From JBBKWJ01 sp037968895 (GTDB lineage: Bacteria; Actinomycetota; Acidimicrobiia; Acidimicrobiales; SZUA-35): a stretch of DNA of 64,000 nt. The stretch is from contig JBBKWJ010000175.1 in NCBI GenBank assembly GCA_037968895.1, forward strand, positions 5,590 to 69,589, given 5' to 3'. The notes beneath the pieces were generated by a model. It did not search any database. It saw only the letters and a program-made list of their open reading frames with translations, and was not told the DNA's origin. The position numbers and the translations under genes were made by a program. Of this stretch, positions 9,619-19,280 are shown piece by piece. Numbering within the stretch: the first letter of the stretch is position 1; every line of letters begins with the position of its first letter.

Positions 9619-12600
9619 CGATCGAGTCGCTTACGATGCTCCAGAGCAGGTTGGCGAATCGCACAAACCGACCGGGATGAGCGCCAGTTGGGTCGTGCGG
9701 CATCGCGGGTAGGTCGAGCAGAGTGTCGAGATCCTCGCCGCCCCACACCTCTTGGTTGTACGCGTCGTCGGCTTCGCCGGAGAAACCCCATGGTTTCCAG
9801 CTTCCACCGCCAGTATCGCCGAGGAAAAGTTCGCCAGAGGTTTTGGCGAAGAGGGGAAGCGGTTCGTTGAGCGCCCGTTGATAGAGGTCGAGTAGCTGCG
9901 TCAGCGCGGCATCGGCGCGCACAAGACGCTCCTCGGTGCTGTCGCCCGCGATGCTCATAGAAATGGCAACGACGGGCTGCTTTACCGACTTTTTCTTGTT
10001 GCGGGCCACGAGCGTCGCCCGCCAACGCACATCGGGTTGGGCGAGCGTTGCGATAACTAGCTCGAACCAGAGAGCGAGGACAAGCTTAGGGTTCGACTTG
10101 CTGTTACTCAGATGCAGAATGGCGGGCTCTGTCTCGTTTGAGACGAGCCGATCAATGACCCCAATGATGCGTGTGTGGCCGTGATGCAGGTTGACGTCCA
10201 GCGGTTCGACAGGCGCTCCAGGTTGAAATGCGTCGTGTGCTGCTTCGGTCAGCGCGGCCACTGTCTCTGTGAGCTGATCGATCGTGATTTTGGCTGCAGC
10301 GCCGGCCGGGAGATCGCCTGTTTGTTGATAGAAGTATGCCCAGTCGTCGGTCTCAGATGGTGAGTTGAGAAGCTTGTCGGCGAGTGTCCAGTTTGCGAGC
10401 GAGTCCAGAGTGATCGGTAGGTTTTCGTCTGGCACTTCGTCAACAGAGGTGAGCCTGACCTGCAGTCTGGTAGTGAAGAATGTACGAACCGGTGCGCTGA
10501 GAAACGAACGAAGTTCTTTCAGCGTGAGCTGTGTGATTTCTTGATCGGAAAGCGGGCGTTCCATCCACCGATCGTGAGTCTCGCGTGATTCTTTCGAGTG
10601 TGCTGATCGAAGCGCTCGCTCGTCGAAAGTGGTGGTTGTTCCCGGCTGGAGGTGGCGAGGGTCGAATATTTGGCGGGCGTGGTCTGAGGTCGTGAACTTG
10701 CCGCTTGTCATCGTGGCGAGCACGTCGAGTAATTCAGAAACGGCGATGGCGGGTGGGACCGAAGCGTTGGTCCGTTCGTTATTGGCGGTTCGGGTGATAA
10801 TCAACTTGTCGGTGGTGCTGAGGATTGTTTCGAGCACGCTCTGGCGCCGATCGGCTCGAGGCTCAACATCGCCAAGCGTCGAGTGCTGGGCAACGAGGTC
10901 ATCGCCTGTGCCAAATGGTGCTGCGAACGCAGATTCATCGAGGCCGACGAGGCATGTGATGCGCGAAGGGAGCCATCGCATTGGTTGCATACTCGTGATC
11001 GTGACACCTCCGGTGTAGAACCGGTTTCGTCCAGGGGAACCCCGCAACGCTCGACTCAACAACTGGGAGAACTCGGTGAACGTGACCTCAGGGCTTGCGC
11101 CGTCGGCCTCGGCGGCGTCGGCCAGAGAAGTGAGGAGTTCGCGCACTTGATCGTGTTGCCACTCTTCGTCGTCTGGGGGTGTGAGCAGTTCGTCGGTCGC
11201 CAAGCGCCACCAAGTCGTCCAGCCGCCGATGGTGCGGCGCTCGGCGAGCGAGGCAACAAGCTGTTCGAGGAGGTCGACGAGACGAGCGAGGCGTCCGAGG
11301 AGTTCGACGTCGTTACCTTCGACACCTCGGGCGGCAACGTCTCCGGGACCAAGGGCGGGCAGGTCGTCAAAGATTGCTACCCCAAGAAGGAGTTGGTCGA
11401 GTGCGCTTCGCCACGTGTTGGCCTCGAATACCTCAGGGATAGACCAGCGCTCGCGGTGGCTGGCATTGAGCCCCCATCTGACGTTGCACCAGATGCTCCA
11501 TTGTTCGATTTGGGTGACCGCATCATCGTCGAGACTGAATCTACGTCGGACCGCCGCCTGGCCCGCGAACTCGAGTAGATCCGATCGCGAGAATCTGCCG
11601 GGAAGTAGGCGGAGGAGTGAGAGGACACCCTCAACATATTCAGTTGTCGTTTCTAGCGAGCGATCGGTGACGACATAGCGGAGCGAAGGGGTTGGCGCAT
11701 CTCGTGTGTGGTCGCCGCCGATCGTGGCTGAGGGACCGAACACCGAAGGGATGAGGGGGGCGAACCGAACGAGGTCGGGTATCAGAATGTTAATGTCAGA
11801 TTCTTGAAGTGTCGGATCGTCGGCCAACGCAGCGAGCACGGCATCACGACACGCTTCGAGCTGGCGAATCGGTCCAAAGCAGTTGTGGATCTGCACGCTG
11901 TCATCGACGGGGACAACACCTCTCGGAGCTGAGTTTGAGTGAATGTCGGATTGCAGGCTTCGGAGGATTGTGGTGGCGCCTGACACCGTTCCATTCACCG
12001 ACACCGTTCCATCCACTGACGGTGTGCCACTTACTGTGTGCTCGGTCAGGCTGTTTTCGCGGCCAAGTTCGGCCGCCTCGTGTGATGGCTTTCCCCAGGT
12101 CCGAAGTAGGGGGTTGATCGGATCGGCAACACGAGAAGCGAGTGACGGCGCGACCAAGTAGAGGTCGACTGTGCGATGGACGGCAAGTGCTTCGAGAAGA
12201 TCGATGAACTCTTGGCCCCCCGGAAATGAGGAGGTGCCGAACACAGTCAGTCGACTCGGTAGCTCGTTGCTGAAGGCGCCTGGGTCGGTGTGGAGCTGGT
12301 GGAGAAGGCTTGGGAGTCGTTCAGCATTGCTTTCTGTACCGATGGCATCTCGAACGAGACGCCACAACGCCGGTTGCCACCGTTGGTTGGGGGCCAGAAT
12401 TTCTCCCGACGGGTCGACATCGAAGCCGCTCCGCCATGAACGAAGCATGGCCGGCCGGTGCACGCTGTAGTGATCGAAGAGATCGGCGATCGAGCGGGCC
12501 CGTCCAAACCAAGTTGCGCCAACGGGGAGCGTGCTGAGCGGCCCGAGAATTGGTGCGTTGGCATCGTCTTGGATGATGCGCAGCACGGTCCACACCAGCC

Positions 12601-12895
12601 GTTCGATCGACCAGGGCTCTGGTAGTCCGGCCGGATCGTGTTCGTTGGTCGTGGCCACGAGCCGTGAACGAATGGTGCCGGGAAAGACAAAGTCGATATT
12701 GGCGGCGACGCCATCGTGGCGCCCTGGTGTTGCGCCGAGGTGGCGTGCGAGCACCAGGCGAATCCAACGATTCATGCCACCGCCGGGAACAGCTACAAGC
12801 TCTCGTTCGAGCGGGTTTGGGCCAGGAACGCGAAGGCGCTCGGCAAGACGCTCACCGAGCGGTTTGATTGATTCGCCAACGAAGACCTGAAGCAC
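9599..12895 (-). CDS. recC: RecC, exodeoxyribonuclease V gamma subunit
   Basis: Chi-scanning subunit of RecBCD, 1098 residues, first gene of the recCBD transcript. The N-terminus (MLQVFVGESIKPLGERLAE, then GMNRWIRLVLARHLGA) is the typical RecC opening of an inactivated helicase fold, and QPMRWLPSRITCLVGLDESAFA is the usual conserved segment in the second half. Around residues 290-310 there is a short low-complexity insert, T-V-S-V-D/N-G repeated, encoded by about two and a half copies of an 18-nt unit near 11985-12030; it probably lies in a surface loop. The gene starts 46 nt from a divergent lipoprotein gene. Confidence 0.93.
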   Translation of the reverse strand: MLQVFVGESIKPLGERLAERLRVPGPNPLERELVAVPGGGMNRWIRLVLARHLGATPGRHDGVAANIDFVFPGTIRSRLVATTNEHDPAGLPEPWSIERLVWTVLRIIQDDANAPILGPLSTLPVGATWFGRARSIADLFDHYSVHRPAMLRSWRSGFDVDPSGEILAPNQRWQPALWRLVRDAIGTESNAERLPSLLHQLHTDPGAFSNELPSRLTVFGTSSFPGGQEFIDLLEALAVHRTVDLYLVAPSLASRVADPINPLLRTWGKPSHEAAELGRENSLTEHTVSGTPSVDGTVSVNGTVSGATTILRSLQSDIHSNSAPRGVVPVDDSVQIHNCFGPIRQLEACRDAVLAALADDPTLQESDINILIPDLVRFAPLIPSVFGPSATIGGDHTRDAPTPSLRYVVTDRSLETTTEYVEGVLSLLRLLPGRFSRSDLLEFAGQAAVRRRFSLDDDAVTQIEQWSIWCNVRWGLNASHRERWSIPEVFEANTWRSALDQLLLGVAIFDDLPALGPGDVAARGVEGNDVELLGRLARLVDLLEQLVASLAERRTIGGWTTWWRLATDELLTPPDDEEWQHDQVRELLTSLADAAEADGASPEVTFTEFSQLLSRALRGSPGRNRFYTGGVTITSMQPMRWLPSRITCLVGLDESAFAAPFGTGDDLVAQHSTLGDVEPRADRRQSVLETILSTTDKLIITRTANNERTNASVPPAIAVSELLDVLATMTSGKFTTSDHARQIFDPRHLQPGTTTTFDERALRSAHSKESRETHDRWMERPLSDQEITQLTLKELRSFLSAPVRTFFTTRLQVRLTSVDEVPDENLPITLDSLANWTLADKLLNSPSETDDWAYFYQQTGDLPAGAAAKITIDQLTETVAALTEAAHDAFQPGAPVEPLDVNLHHGHTRIIGVIDRLVSNETEPAILHLSNSKSNPKLVLALWFELVIATLAQPDVRWRATLVARNKKKSVKQPVVAISMSIAGDSTEERLVRADAALTQLLDLYQRALNEPLPLFAKTSGELFLGDTGGGSWKPWGFSGEADDAYNQEVWGGEDLDTLLDLPAMPHDPTGAHPGRFVRFANLLWSIVSDSIDGPVNV

Positions 12896-12941
12896 CAGAG
12901 GAACATAGCCGAGCCCAGTGACAGTCGATTAGTCTGCGGCC

Positions 12942-13646
12942 ATGACCTGGAGACTGATTTTGGTGATGGCCGTTCTGGCGGCGGGTTGTAGCTCCACGCC
13001 ACCGGTTGATTCTGCGGTGCTAACCGAATCGGGAACCGTCAGCGTTGGCGGGGCGTCGATTCGCTACCAAACCGCAGGCCTCAGCGACGACGCCCCTCTC
13101 ACCTTCTTATTCCTCCACGGTGCCGCGTTCACGTCCGAAACTTGGATCGAAAACGGCATCCTTGCTGGATCGAGCGATGGTGACGCCCAGTCGATTGCCA
13201 TTGATCTTCCTGGCTACGGAGAATCAGAGTCTCCATCCCTCAGCGACGAAGAATTCGTGCCCGAAGCAATTCGCAGCCTCGGTCTCACACCGGAGGAAAC
13301 GATTATCGTCTCGCCTTCGGTGTCTGGCATGTTCACGCTTCCCGCGTTGAGGCGCGGGTCGCTTGACGGGCTCGCTGGTTTTGTTGGTGTGGCTCCGGTC
13401 GGGTCAGACGGGTTCGCCGATTCGCTCGGAGCACCCCTCGTGATTGCGATGCGAGCGGTGTGGGGTGATGGGGATGGTGCCGACCCGCTGGCCGCTGCGA
13501 ATGCGCTGGCAGCCGGATTTGTCGGAGGCGAAACACGTCTGATCTCTGACGCCGGGCATGCGGCCTATAACCAACAACCTCAAGTATTTACCGAGCTTCT
13601 TCGGGAATTCGCCAACACGCTCGCGCTGTGCGATGGCCGTTGCTAG
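12942..13646 (+). CDS. Alpha/beta-hydrolase lipoprotein of the ABHD14 (CIB) type
   Basis: 234 residues with a lipoprotein signal peptide ending LAAGC (Cys at about 16), so exported and lipid-anchored. The hydrolase core shows FLFLHGAAFTSETW (oxyanion region), IAIDLPGYGESE, and VSPSVSGMFTLPAL in the place of the nucleophile elbow. That last motif is nearly the SPSLSGMYSLPF of animal ABHD14 proteins, with Ser-Pro-Ser in place of the usual Gly-x-Ser. A catalytic His is expected at DAGHAAY near residue 205. Substrate unknown. It overlaps the convergent M23 peptidase gene by 4 nt. Confidence 0.7.
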   Translation: MTWRLILVMAVLAAGCSSTPPVDSAVLTESGTVSVGGASIRYQTAGLSDDAPLTFLFLHGAAFTSETWIENGILAGSSDGDAQSIAIDLPGYGESESPSLSDEEFVPEAIRSLGLTPEETIIVSPSVSGMFTLPALRRGSLDGLAGFVGVAPVGSDGFADSLGAPLVIAMRAVWGDGDGADPLAAANALAAGFVGGETRLISDAGHAAYNQQPQVFTELLREFANTLALCDGRC

Positions 13647-14638
13647 CGAGTGTCGGTCTGGATTTTGAATTCTTGCGACTCGCTGAACCCCAGGAGGACG
13701 GCGGTTCGCCCGTTCGCTCCGACGATCTCGGTCCAGTAGGCAAGCCCCTGGTCATCAGGCGAGCGGTCGAGAACGTTTTGATAGATGAGGTCGACAAATT
13801 CATCGGCACTGAGATCGCCGTAGCTTGTTACCCATTCTTCGCTCGACATGAAGTAGGTCGCCATCTGCCGCACCGTCAGGCCCGAGTAGCGCCAATGGAC
13901 GAAACCATCGAGGTCGGGTTCTCGTAGGAACGCAGCTGCGTACAACCGAACGACGGAACCGTTGACGCCTGCCATCGACTCGTATGAGAAGGCCTCGCCG
14001 GCGAGAGTATTGAGACTTATGGCCGATCCAGTTGCTGGCAGGGACTCGACGAAGTTGAAGGGCACGCTGTTGTTGGTGTCACAGTCGACAACGGTGAAAT
14101 GAAGGTGATAGCCACGGCCGAGCGGCCGCGTATAGCCGGTGTTGCCGACGAGACCGAGCGTCTCGCCCTGGGCCACCGAGGCGCCGACCTGGATGGAGTC
14201 AGGCAAGGATTGGTATGACATGTGGAGGTAGCGGGTGCACAACCCGTTGGCATGCTGAATCTTTACGTAGTTCCCAGCGCCGCCACGGCCGGTTTGTCCC
14301 TGGGCATCACGCCTGACGTCCACAACCACGCCGGGAGCGCTCGCCTTGATTTCCCAACCCCTATCGCCAAAGTCGAAGGCGTAGCAGCTACGTCCGGGGC
14401 AGCTGTGGGAGAAGCTACCGTCAGGTTGCTGGGTGATCGGGTGACTCTGTCCTGCAGCCCACGGTAGGTAAAAGTCGACTGTGGCCTCGGCTGCCGCTGG
14501 TGAAGAATTGAGGGGGACGATCCCAACTGCGGTGACAAGAGAAATGAGCAAAAAAGCGAGAGGGCGAAACACGGGGCGTGAACCTAACGGGCTCTTGGTC
14601 GAGCTGCTACCTCTCGCCACGAATGTCACACCTGCCAT
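13643..14638 (-). CDS. Secreted M23-family metallopeptidase-like protein with C-terminal DUF4214
   Basis: 331 residues. A hydrophobic segment at about residues 25-50 ending SSPAAAEA looks like a signal peptide. Residues about 60-210 form an M23 (LytM/peptidoglycan endopeptidase) fold: SCYAFDFGD in place of the usual HxxxD zinc site, TRYLHM, and YHLHFTV at the end. The first zinc ligand, normally His, seems replaced (Cys-Tyr-Ala-Phe-Asp), so activity is uncertain. Residues about 230-330 match the DUF4214 repeat domain (VVRLYAAAFLREPDLDGFVHW, QNVLDRSPDDQGLAYW), found in extracellular proteins. Likely a cell-envelope protein; hydrolase or scaffold is undecided. Confidence 0.8.
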   Translation of the reverse strand: MAGVTFVARGSSSTKSPLGSRPVFRPLAFLLISLVTAVGIVPLNSSPAAAEATVDFYLPWAAGQSHPITQQPDGSFSHSCPGRSCYAFDFGDRGWEIKASAPGVVVDVRRDAQGQTGRGGAGNYVKIQHANGLCTRYLHMSYQSLPDSIQVGASVAQGETLGLVGNTGYTRPLGRGYHLHFTVVDCDTNNSVPFNFVESLPATGSAISLNTLAGEAFSYESMAGVNGSVVRLYAAAFLREPDLDGFVHWRYSGLTVRQMATYFMSSEEWVTSYGDLSADEFVDLIYQNVLDRSPDDQGLAYWTEIVGANGRTAVLLGFSESQEFKIQTDTR

Positions 14639-14653
14639 CTACAGTCATCACCT

Positions 14654-15820
14654 ATGCGAATTCTGCACACAAGTGATTGGCACTTGGGCCGCTCCTTCGG
14701 CGATTTCCGACTACTCGACGACCAACGAGACTTTCTCCAGTGGCTCGTCGAGCTCTGCAAGGATCGCGAAGTCGAATTGGTCGCAATCGCTGGTGACCTA
14801 TTCGATCGCTCTGTCCCGCCCGCCGATGCGGTTGCCTTGCTTCGAGACACCCTTCGATCATTTCAGGCCGCTCACATCGAAGTCGTCGCGATTGCGGGCA
14901 ACCACGACAGCGGCGACCGGCTCGCGGCCTACGACGGCTTGACCGAAGCCTCGGGCTTGCTCATACGGGGCGGCTACGAACGAGCGGCGCAGGTCGAAGT
15001 CCGGGACTTCAGCGATGGCCCGCTCGCGATTGCCGCCGTGCCGTTCCTCGACCCAGTCTTGGCCCCAGAGGGCTACCTCGAACCAGACGAGTCCGTGGGT
15101 CGACTGCACCGGTATAGCCACGAAGGCGTGCTGCGTGCTTGTCTAGATCAGATCCGAGCATCGGTGGCGGAGCACCCTCGGTCGCTGGTCTTGGCTCACG
15201 CCTTCGTTGCTGGCGGAGCAGAGAGTACGAGTGAACGCGAACTCTCGATTGGGGCGGCGAGCATGGTCTCCGCGTCCGTCTTCGACGACTTCTCCTACTG
15301 CGCCCTCGGACACCTCCACCGTCCCCAGGTCGTCGATAAGCGACCTCATGTTCGCTACTCGGGATCGCCACTCGCCTACTCGTTTTCTGAGCGCGAAGAC
15401 TCGAAAGAGGTGGTGTTGGTCGAACTCGATCCTGAGGGAAACGCCTCAATTGAGTCGATCAAGGTTCCTGGCGGCCGGCGAGCCCGTGTAATCACCGACC
15501 GGTTCGATCAAGTGATGCAGCATCCAGGCTTTGACGACGACCCGTTTGTCCGAATCGAGCTGCTCGACCAGACACGAATTATTGACGCCCATCGGCGACT
15601 CCGAGAGAAGTTTCCTTACCTCGCCGAGATCGCCTATATCGCTGAAGACACCAGCCCCACCTCAGCGGCTCCTCGCTCGGCGGTGCTTCGTGAGCTGTCC
15701 CCGCTTGCCCAGGTCCAGGCCTTCTGGAGCGCAAACGCAGCCGGCGAGTTGGAGCCAGATCAAGAGTCTTTAGTGGTCGACGTACTCGAAGAACTGCAGC
15801 GAGAAGAGGCGGCGCGATGA
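14654..15820 (+). CDS. sbcD: SbcD, Mre11-type nuclease subunit
   Basis: Metallophosphoesterase subunit of the SbcCD (Mre11-Rad50) complex, which opens hairpins and trims blocked DNA ends. 388 residues. The phosphoesterase motifs are all present: TSDWHLG at 7-13, GDLFD, GNHD and GHLHRPQ. The start codon of sbcC overlaps its stop by 4 nt. Its SbcC partner is complete, so the complex should be functional. Confidence 0.96.
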   Translation: MRILHTSDWHLGRSFGDFRLLDDQRDFLQWLVELCKDREVELVAIAGDLFDRSVPPADAVALLRDTLRSFQAAHIEVVAIAGNHDSGDRLAAYDGLTEASGLLIRGGYERAAQVEVRDFSDGPLAIAAVPFLDPVLAPEGYLEPDESVGRLHRYSHEGVLRACLDQIRASVAEHPRSLVLAHAFVAGGAESTSERELSIGAASMVSASVFDDFSYCALGHLHRPQVVDKRPHVRYSGSPLAYSFSEREDSKEVVLVELDPEGNASIESIKVPGGRRARVITDRFDQVMQHPGFDDDPFVRIELLDQTRIIDAHRRLREKFPYLAEIAYIAEDTSPTSAAPRSAVLRELSPLAQVQAFWSANAAGELEPDQESLVVDVLEELQREEAAR

Positions 15821-18800
15821 AGCCGATCTGGCTGCGAATGCAGGCCTTCGGCCCATACGCGGGCACGGCGGAAGTCGACTTCCTTCGATTGAGCGAGGTT
15901 GGGCTCTTTGTCGTAAGCGGGCCGACAGGAGCAGGTAAAACATCGATTTTCGACGCGATGGCCTACGCCTTGTTTGGCGATCTGCCGGGTGAGAGGAGTG
16001 GTTTCAATGAGCTTCGATCGGATCACGCGGCCCTTGATCTGCTCTGCGAGGTCGAGTTCCATTTTGATGCCGCCGGCAAACGCTGGCGAGTACATCGTGT
16101 GCCGACTCAAGAACGGGCCAAGAAACGGGGGACCGGCACTGCGAAGGAGTTGGCAAAGGCATCACTTGATCGGTTTGAAAACGGTGAATGGCAGGCGGTG
16201 TCGTCGTCGGTTCGCGACGTAAGTGAGCGCTGCAGTGACCTGATTGGTCTCAACGCCGACCAGTTTCAGCGGGTTGTCCTTCTACCCCAAGGGCAGTTTC
16301 AGCAGGTGCTTAAAGCCAAGTCAGCAGAACGCCGTGAATTGCTACGCACCCTGTTCTCGTCGTCGCTTTATAGCAAGATCGAGCTGAGACTGAAGGAACG
16401 AGCCAGCGCCGCCGAATCCGTGCTTGACGACCTCGGTCGCCAACAGGGAAGCGACCATGAAGTCGCACGCACCGCTCTCTTCGACGCGGCCAAGGTCCTC
16501 GAGGCCGATGAGCCACAACTTGATCTCAGTTCGACGCTTGAAACGCTCGACTCGTTAGCTGCTGCCCTCTGCGACCCCGTCCTCAGCACCAAGCGCGAAC
16601 TGCTCGTAGGCAGCGTGGCCGCAATGCATGCTGCTGCCACGGCGCGCGAGAAGGCCGAAGCGCAGGTTCGAGTACTAGAGCGGCTCGAGATGCTAGGGAC
16701 TCGGCAAGCTTCCCTCGCGGGCCAAGCCGCCCAGCAGGCCGCGACCCGCCACCGGGTCGAGCAGGCAGAACGAGCACGGCCATTGGCAAAGACCGCCGAG
16801 TCAGTCAACGCCCACGCGGCTCAGGCATCCGAAGCCCGAGATGTTGCACTGCGCCTTACCCGGCAGTTGGCTACGCAGGGCGAAGAAGCCGGTATCGCAA
16901 CCGCCGGCGTGGTTGTCGGTGAAGTTCCTGCCCGCCAAGCCATAGCTGACGCTCGATCTCAAGCCGGAGTAGTGGCCGACGCGACGCGTCAAGCCACAGA
17001 GCGTTTGGTCAGTGCCAAGAAGGCGCAGGCTGACGCCTTGGCTGCTACCGCGGCATGCGCCGAAGAGTCCGACAACCTAGCGTTGCTTGAGAAGCGCAGA
17101 TCAGATCTCGATCAACAGCAAATCGAGCGTCGTGCTGCGGTCTCAGCCTTGGAGACCACGGCAGCCGGGACCGAGCAAAAGGTCGCCGATCACGTCGCCG
17201 CGACCGAGCGGCTCTCGCTCGCTCGCCGGCTTGGCGCTTTGGTATCGCTGGCGGCCGAGATCGAGGCCAATGCTGCAGCACAGGAGGCGATCCAAGAAAC
17301 GATACTCGCACAGCTGGTCGCTCTTGAGCCAGCCATTGAAGCCATCAGAGAACGAGCCAACGCACTTGATGCGCGCACACAAAGAGCGGTTCAACTCCGG
17401 TCGGTTCGTGAACGGCGAGACCGGTTGAGTGAGTCTCATCTCGCAGCGGCTGAGCTGAGCACCAAATCGCTGGCCGCAAGCGAACGGGCCACCGCAACTC
17501 TTCGTCGGTTTGAGCGAGCAGCGAGCCCTCGATTGGCGGAATCGCTGGTCGACGGCGAGCCATGCGTTGTGTGCGGCTCGCGTGAGCACCCAGCTCCCGC
17601 AACCGCAGACTCAGCCGATTCCGACAGGGCCGACCTGGCCGCCGTTGAGCAAACCAATGCGGCGGCGAGCGAACTTGTCCGCCAATTGGGCGAGGCCACG
17701 GCTACTGCCGAAGCGCTTATTGAGGCGCTTGGCGAGCACGTTTCGATTGAGATCGACGAACTAAATAGGCAGACCGGGGAAGCTGAGGCCAGCATCGCTG
17801 ACGCCGAACTCGCGGTCAGACAGCTCGCTGAATCGCAGGCCGAGCAAGTTGACCTTCGGGCCCAATCGGAGCGCGTCAGTGCGCTAATTGTTGGAATCAA
17901 CGACGAGCTCCGCACGGTGCAGTCTGAACGAGCTCATGTTGAAGGGGCGCTCGGCGCGGCGGCAAGTCTTCCAATCGAAGACCTCAGCGAACGAGTTGCT
18001 GCTGCCGACGCGCTCGTTGTCGAGGCCCGAGCGAGCGTGGAGCGCATCGACATCGTCAACGCCGAACTGCAGCAGGCCGATGTGGCCCTGGCCCAATGTG
18101 CGGCCGACATCGTCCAAACCCAACAGGCCCACGCGCGTCACGAGCAAACGAGAGAGATTGAAACAGCACGGGCCGACGAGATTCTCGCCGGCATCGACGG
18201 AAGCCTCGACGACTACATTGCACGAGGCCTTCTTGTCGACGAGTTCCTCGGTGCCGTCGAACGACTCAGCGACGCTCAACTGGCGGTGGCTGAGCACGAA
18301 GCGAGACGCGAAGCGCTTTCTGTTGCGCTCAGCGAGCAGCTTGGTGAGTCCGACTTCGCTTCAATAGAAGTCGCGCTGGAATCAGTGCTCGAGCCTGCTC
18401 ATCAGAAGCAACTACAGGCGTCGTTCGACGATTGGGAGACGAAGTCGGCCGAGGTGGCCGCCGCAATTAGAGAGGTCCGTCAGGGCGATCTGCCCGATGA
18501 GGCACCTAACGTTGAGGCACTGGTCGAGGCCGAAAAGGCCGCAGCCGCTCACGAGCAGAACGTGCGGGCCCAGGTAACGGCAGCCGACTTGCACCTCACA
18601 CAGGCAACTGAGCGGCTCGCTCGTATTCGGACCTTAGAAGCGGCGGTTGCCGAAACCCGCGCCTCGGCTCAGCGGGTCAAAGAACTCGCCGACGTATGCG
18701 CCGGAAATGGCCCAACACGACGCTCACTCGAGTCATGGGTCCTCGCGGCCCACCTTCGTGACGTCGTCGAACTGGCAAATAAACACCTCGCACCGATGAG

Positions 18801-19212
18801 CAGCGGTCGCTATGAGCTTGTGGTTGCCGACGCCCCAGACGACCGTCGCCGCGAGGCTGGCCTCGATCTCACTGTGCTCGATGCCCGAAGCGGAAAAGCC
18901 CGACCCGTTGCATCCTTGTCGGGTGGTGAGACGTTTCAGGCCTCACTCGCACTGGCACTCGGCCTGGCCGATGTGGTGTCTGCCAACAGGGGCGGGGTTC
19001 AGATCGACGCACTCTTTGTCGACGAAGGCTTCGGATCGCTCGACGCGGAAGCGCTAGATCACGCAATTGACGTACTCGATGGCCTCCGCAGCCGGGGTTC
19101 GCTCGTCGGCGTCATCACCCACGTCGAAGCGATGAAGCAGGCGCTCCAGGTTGGGATTGTCGTCGAACGAGACCCGACTGGCAACGGATCACGCCTGACC
19201 CAGTTGGTGTAA
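15817..19212 (+). CDS. sbcC: SbcC, Rad50-type SMC ATPase subunit
   Basis: 1131-residue ATPase of the SbcCD complex. Walker A GPTGAGKTS at about 35-43, then a coiled coil rich in Ala, Glu and Arg, a zinc hook EPCVVCGSREHP at about 580-592 midway, a second coiled coil, the signature SLSGGETFQASLALAL, and Walker B ALFVDEGFGSLD at about 1065. All catalytic parts are in order. Forms a translationally coupled pair with sbcD. The distance between the two ATPase halves is typical of actinobacterial SbcC. Confidence 0.96.
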   Translation: MKPIWLRMQAFGPYAGTAEVDFLRLSEVGLFVVSGPTGAGKTSIFDAMAYALFGDLPGERSGFNELRSDHAALDLLCEVEFHFDAAGKRWRVHRVPTQERAKKRGTGTAKELAKASLDRFENGEWQAVSSSVRDVSERCSDLIGLNADQFQRVVLLPQGQFQQVLKAKSAERRELLRTLFSSSLYSKIELRLKERASAAESVLDDLGRQQGSDHEVARTALFDAAKVLEADEPQLDLSSTLETLDSLAAALCDPVLSTKRELLVGSVAAMHAAATAREKAEAQVRVLERLEMLGTRQASLAGQAAQQAATRHRVEQAERARPLAKTAESVNAHAAQASEARDVALRLTRQLATQGEEAGIATAGVVVGEVPARQAIADARSQAGVVADATRQATERLVSAKKAQADALAATAACAEESDNLALLEKRRSDLDQQQIERRAAVSALETTAAGTEQKVADHVAATERLSLARRLGALVSLAAEIEANAAAQEAIQETILAQLVALEPAIEAIRERANALDARTQRAVQLRSVRERRDRLSESHLAAAELSTKSLAASERATATLRRFERAASPRLAESLVDGEPCVVCGSREHPAPATADSADSDRADLAAVEQTNAAASELVRQLGEATATAEALIEALGEHVSIEIDELNRQTGEAEASIADAELAVRQLAESQAEQVDLRAQSERVSALIVGINDELRTVQSERAHVEGALGAAASLPIEDLSERVAAADALVVEARASVERIDIVNAELQQADVALAQCAADIVQTQQAHARHEQTREIETARADEILAGIDGSLDDYIARGLLVDEFLGAVERLSDAQLAVAEHEARREALSVALSEQLGESDFASIEVALESVLEPAHQKQLQASFDDWETKSAEVAAAIREVRQGDLPDEAPNVEALVEAEKAAAAHEQNVRAQVTAADLHLTQATERLARIRTLEAAVAETRASAQRVKELADVCAGNGPTRRSLESWVLAAHLRDVVELANKHLAPMSSGRYELVVADAPDDRRREAGLDLTVLDARSGKARPVASLSGGETFQASLALALGLADVVSANRGGVQIDALFVDEGFGSLDAEALDHAIDVLDGLRSRGSLVGVITHVEAMKQALQVGIVVERDPTGNGSRLTQLV

Positions 19213-19246
19213 CGAGCGAGGTACGCGAATCGGCCAGCGCCATAAC

Positions 19247-19280
19247 TTGACAAATTGTTGAATTGTGGCACCATGTACCA
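19247..19280 (+). promoter_or_regulatory. Possible promoter for the carbamoylase-XdhD-SsnA operon
   Basis: A perfect TTGACA hexamer at 19247-19252 is followed 19 bases later by CATGTA (19272-19277), a poor -10 match. If used, transcription would begin at or next to the GTG at 19281, giving a leaderless message; this fits the absence of a ribosome site before that GTG. The spacer is longer than ideal, so this is a weak call. Confidence 0.3.

Noticed and set aside
11056..11580. Long open frames on the plus strand opposite recC
   Set aside because: They mirror the codon pattern of the recC strand and have no family motifs or ribosome sites.
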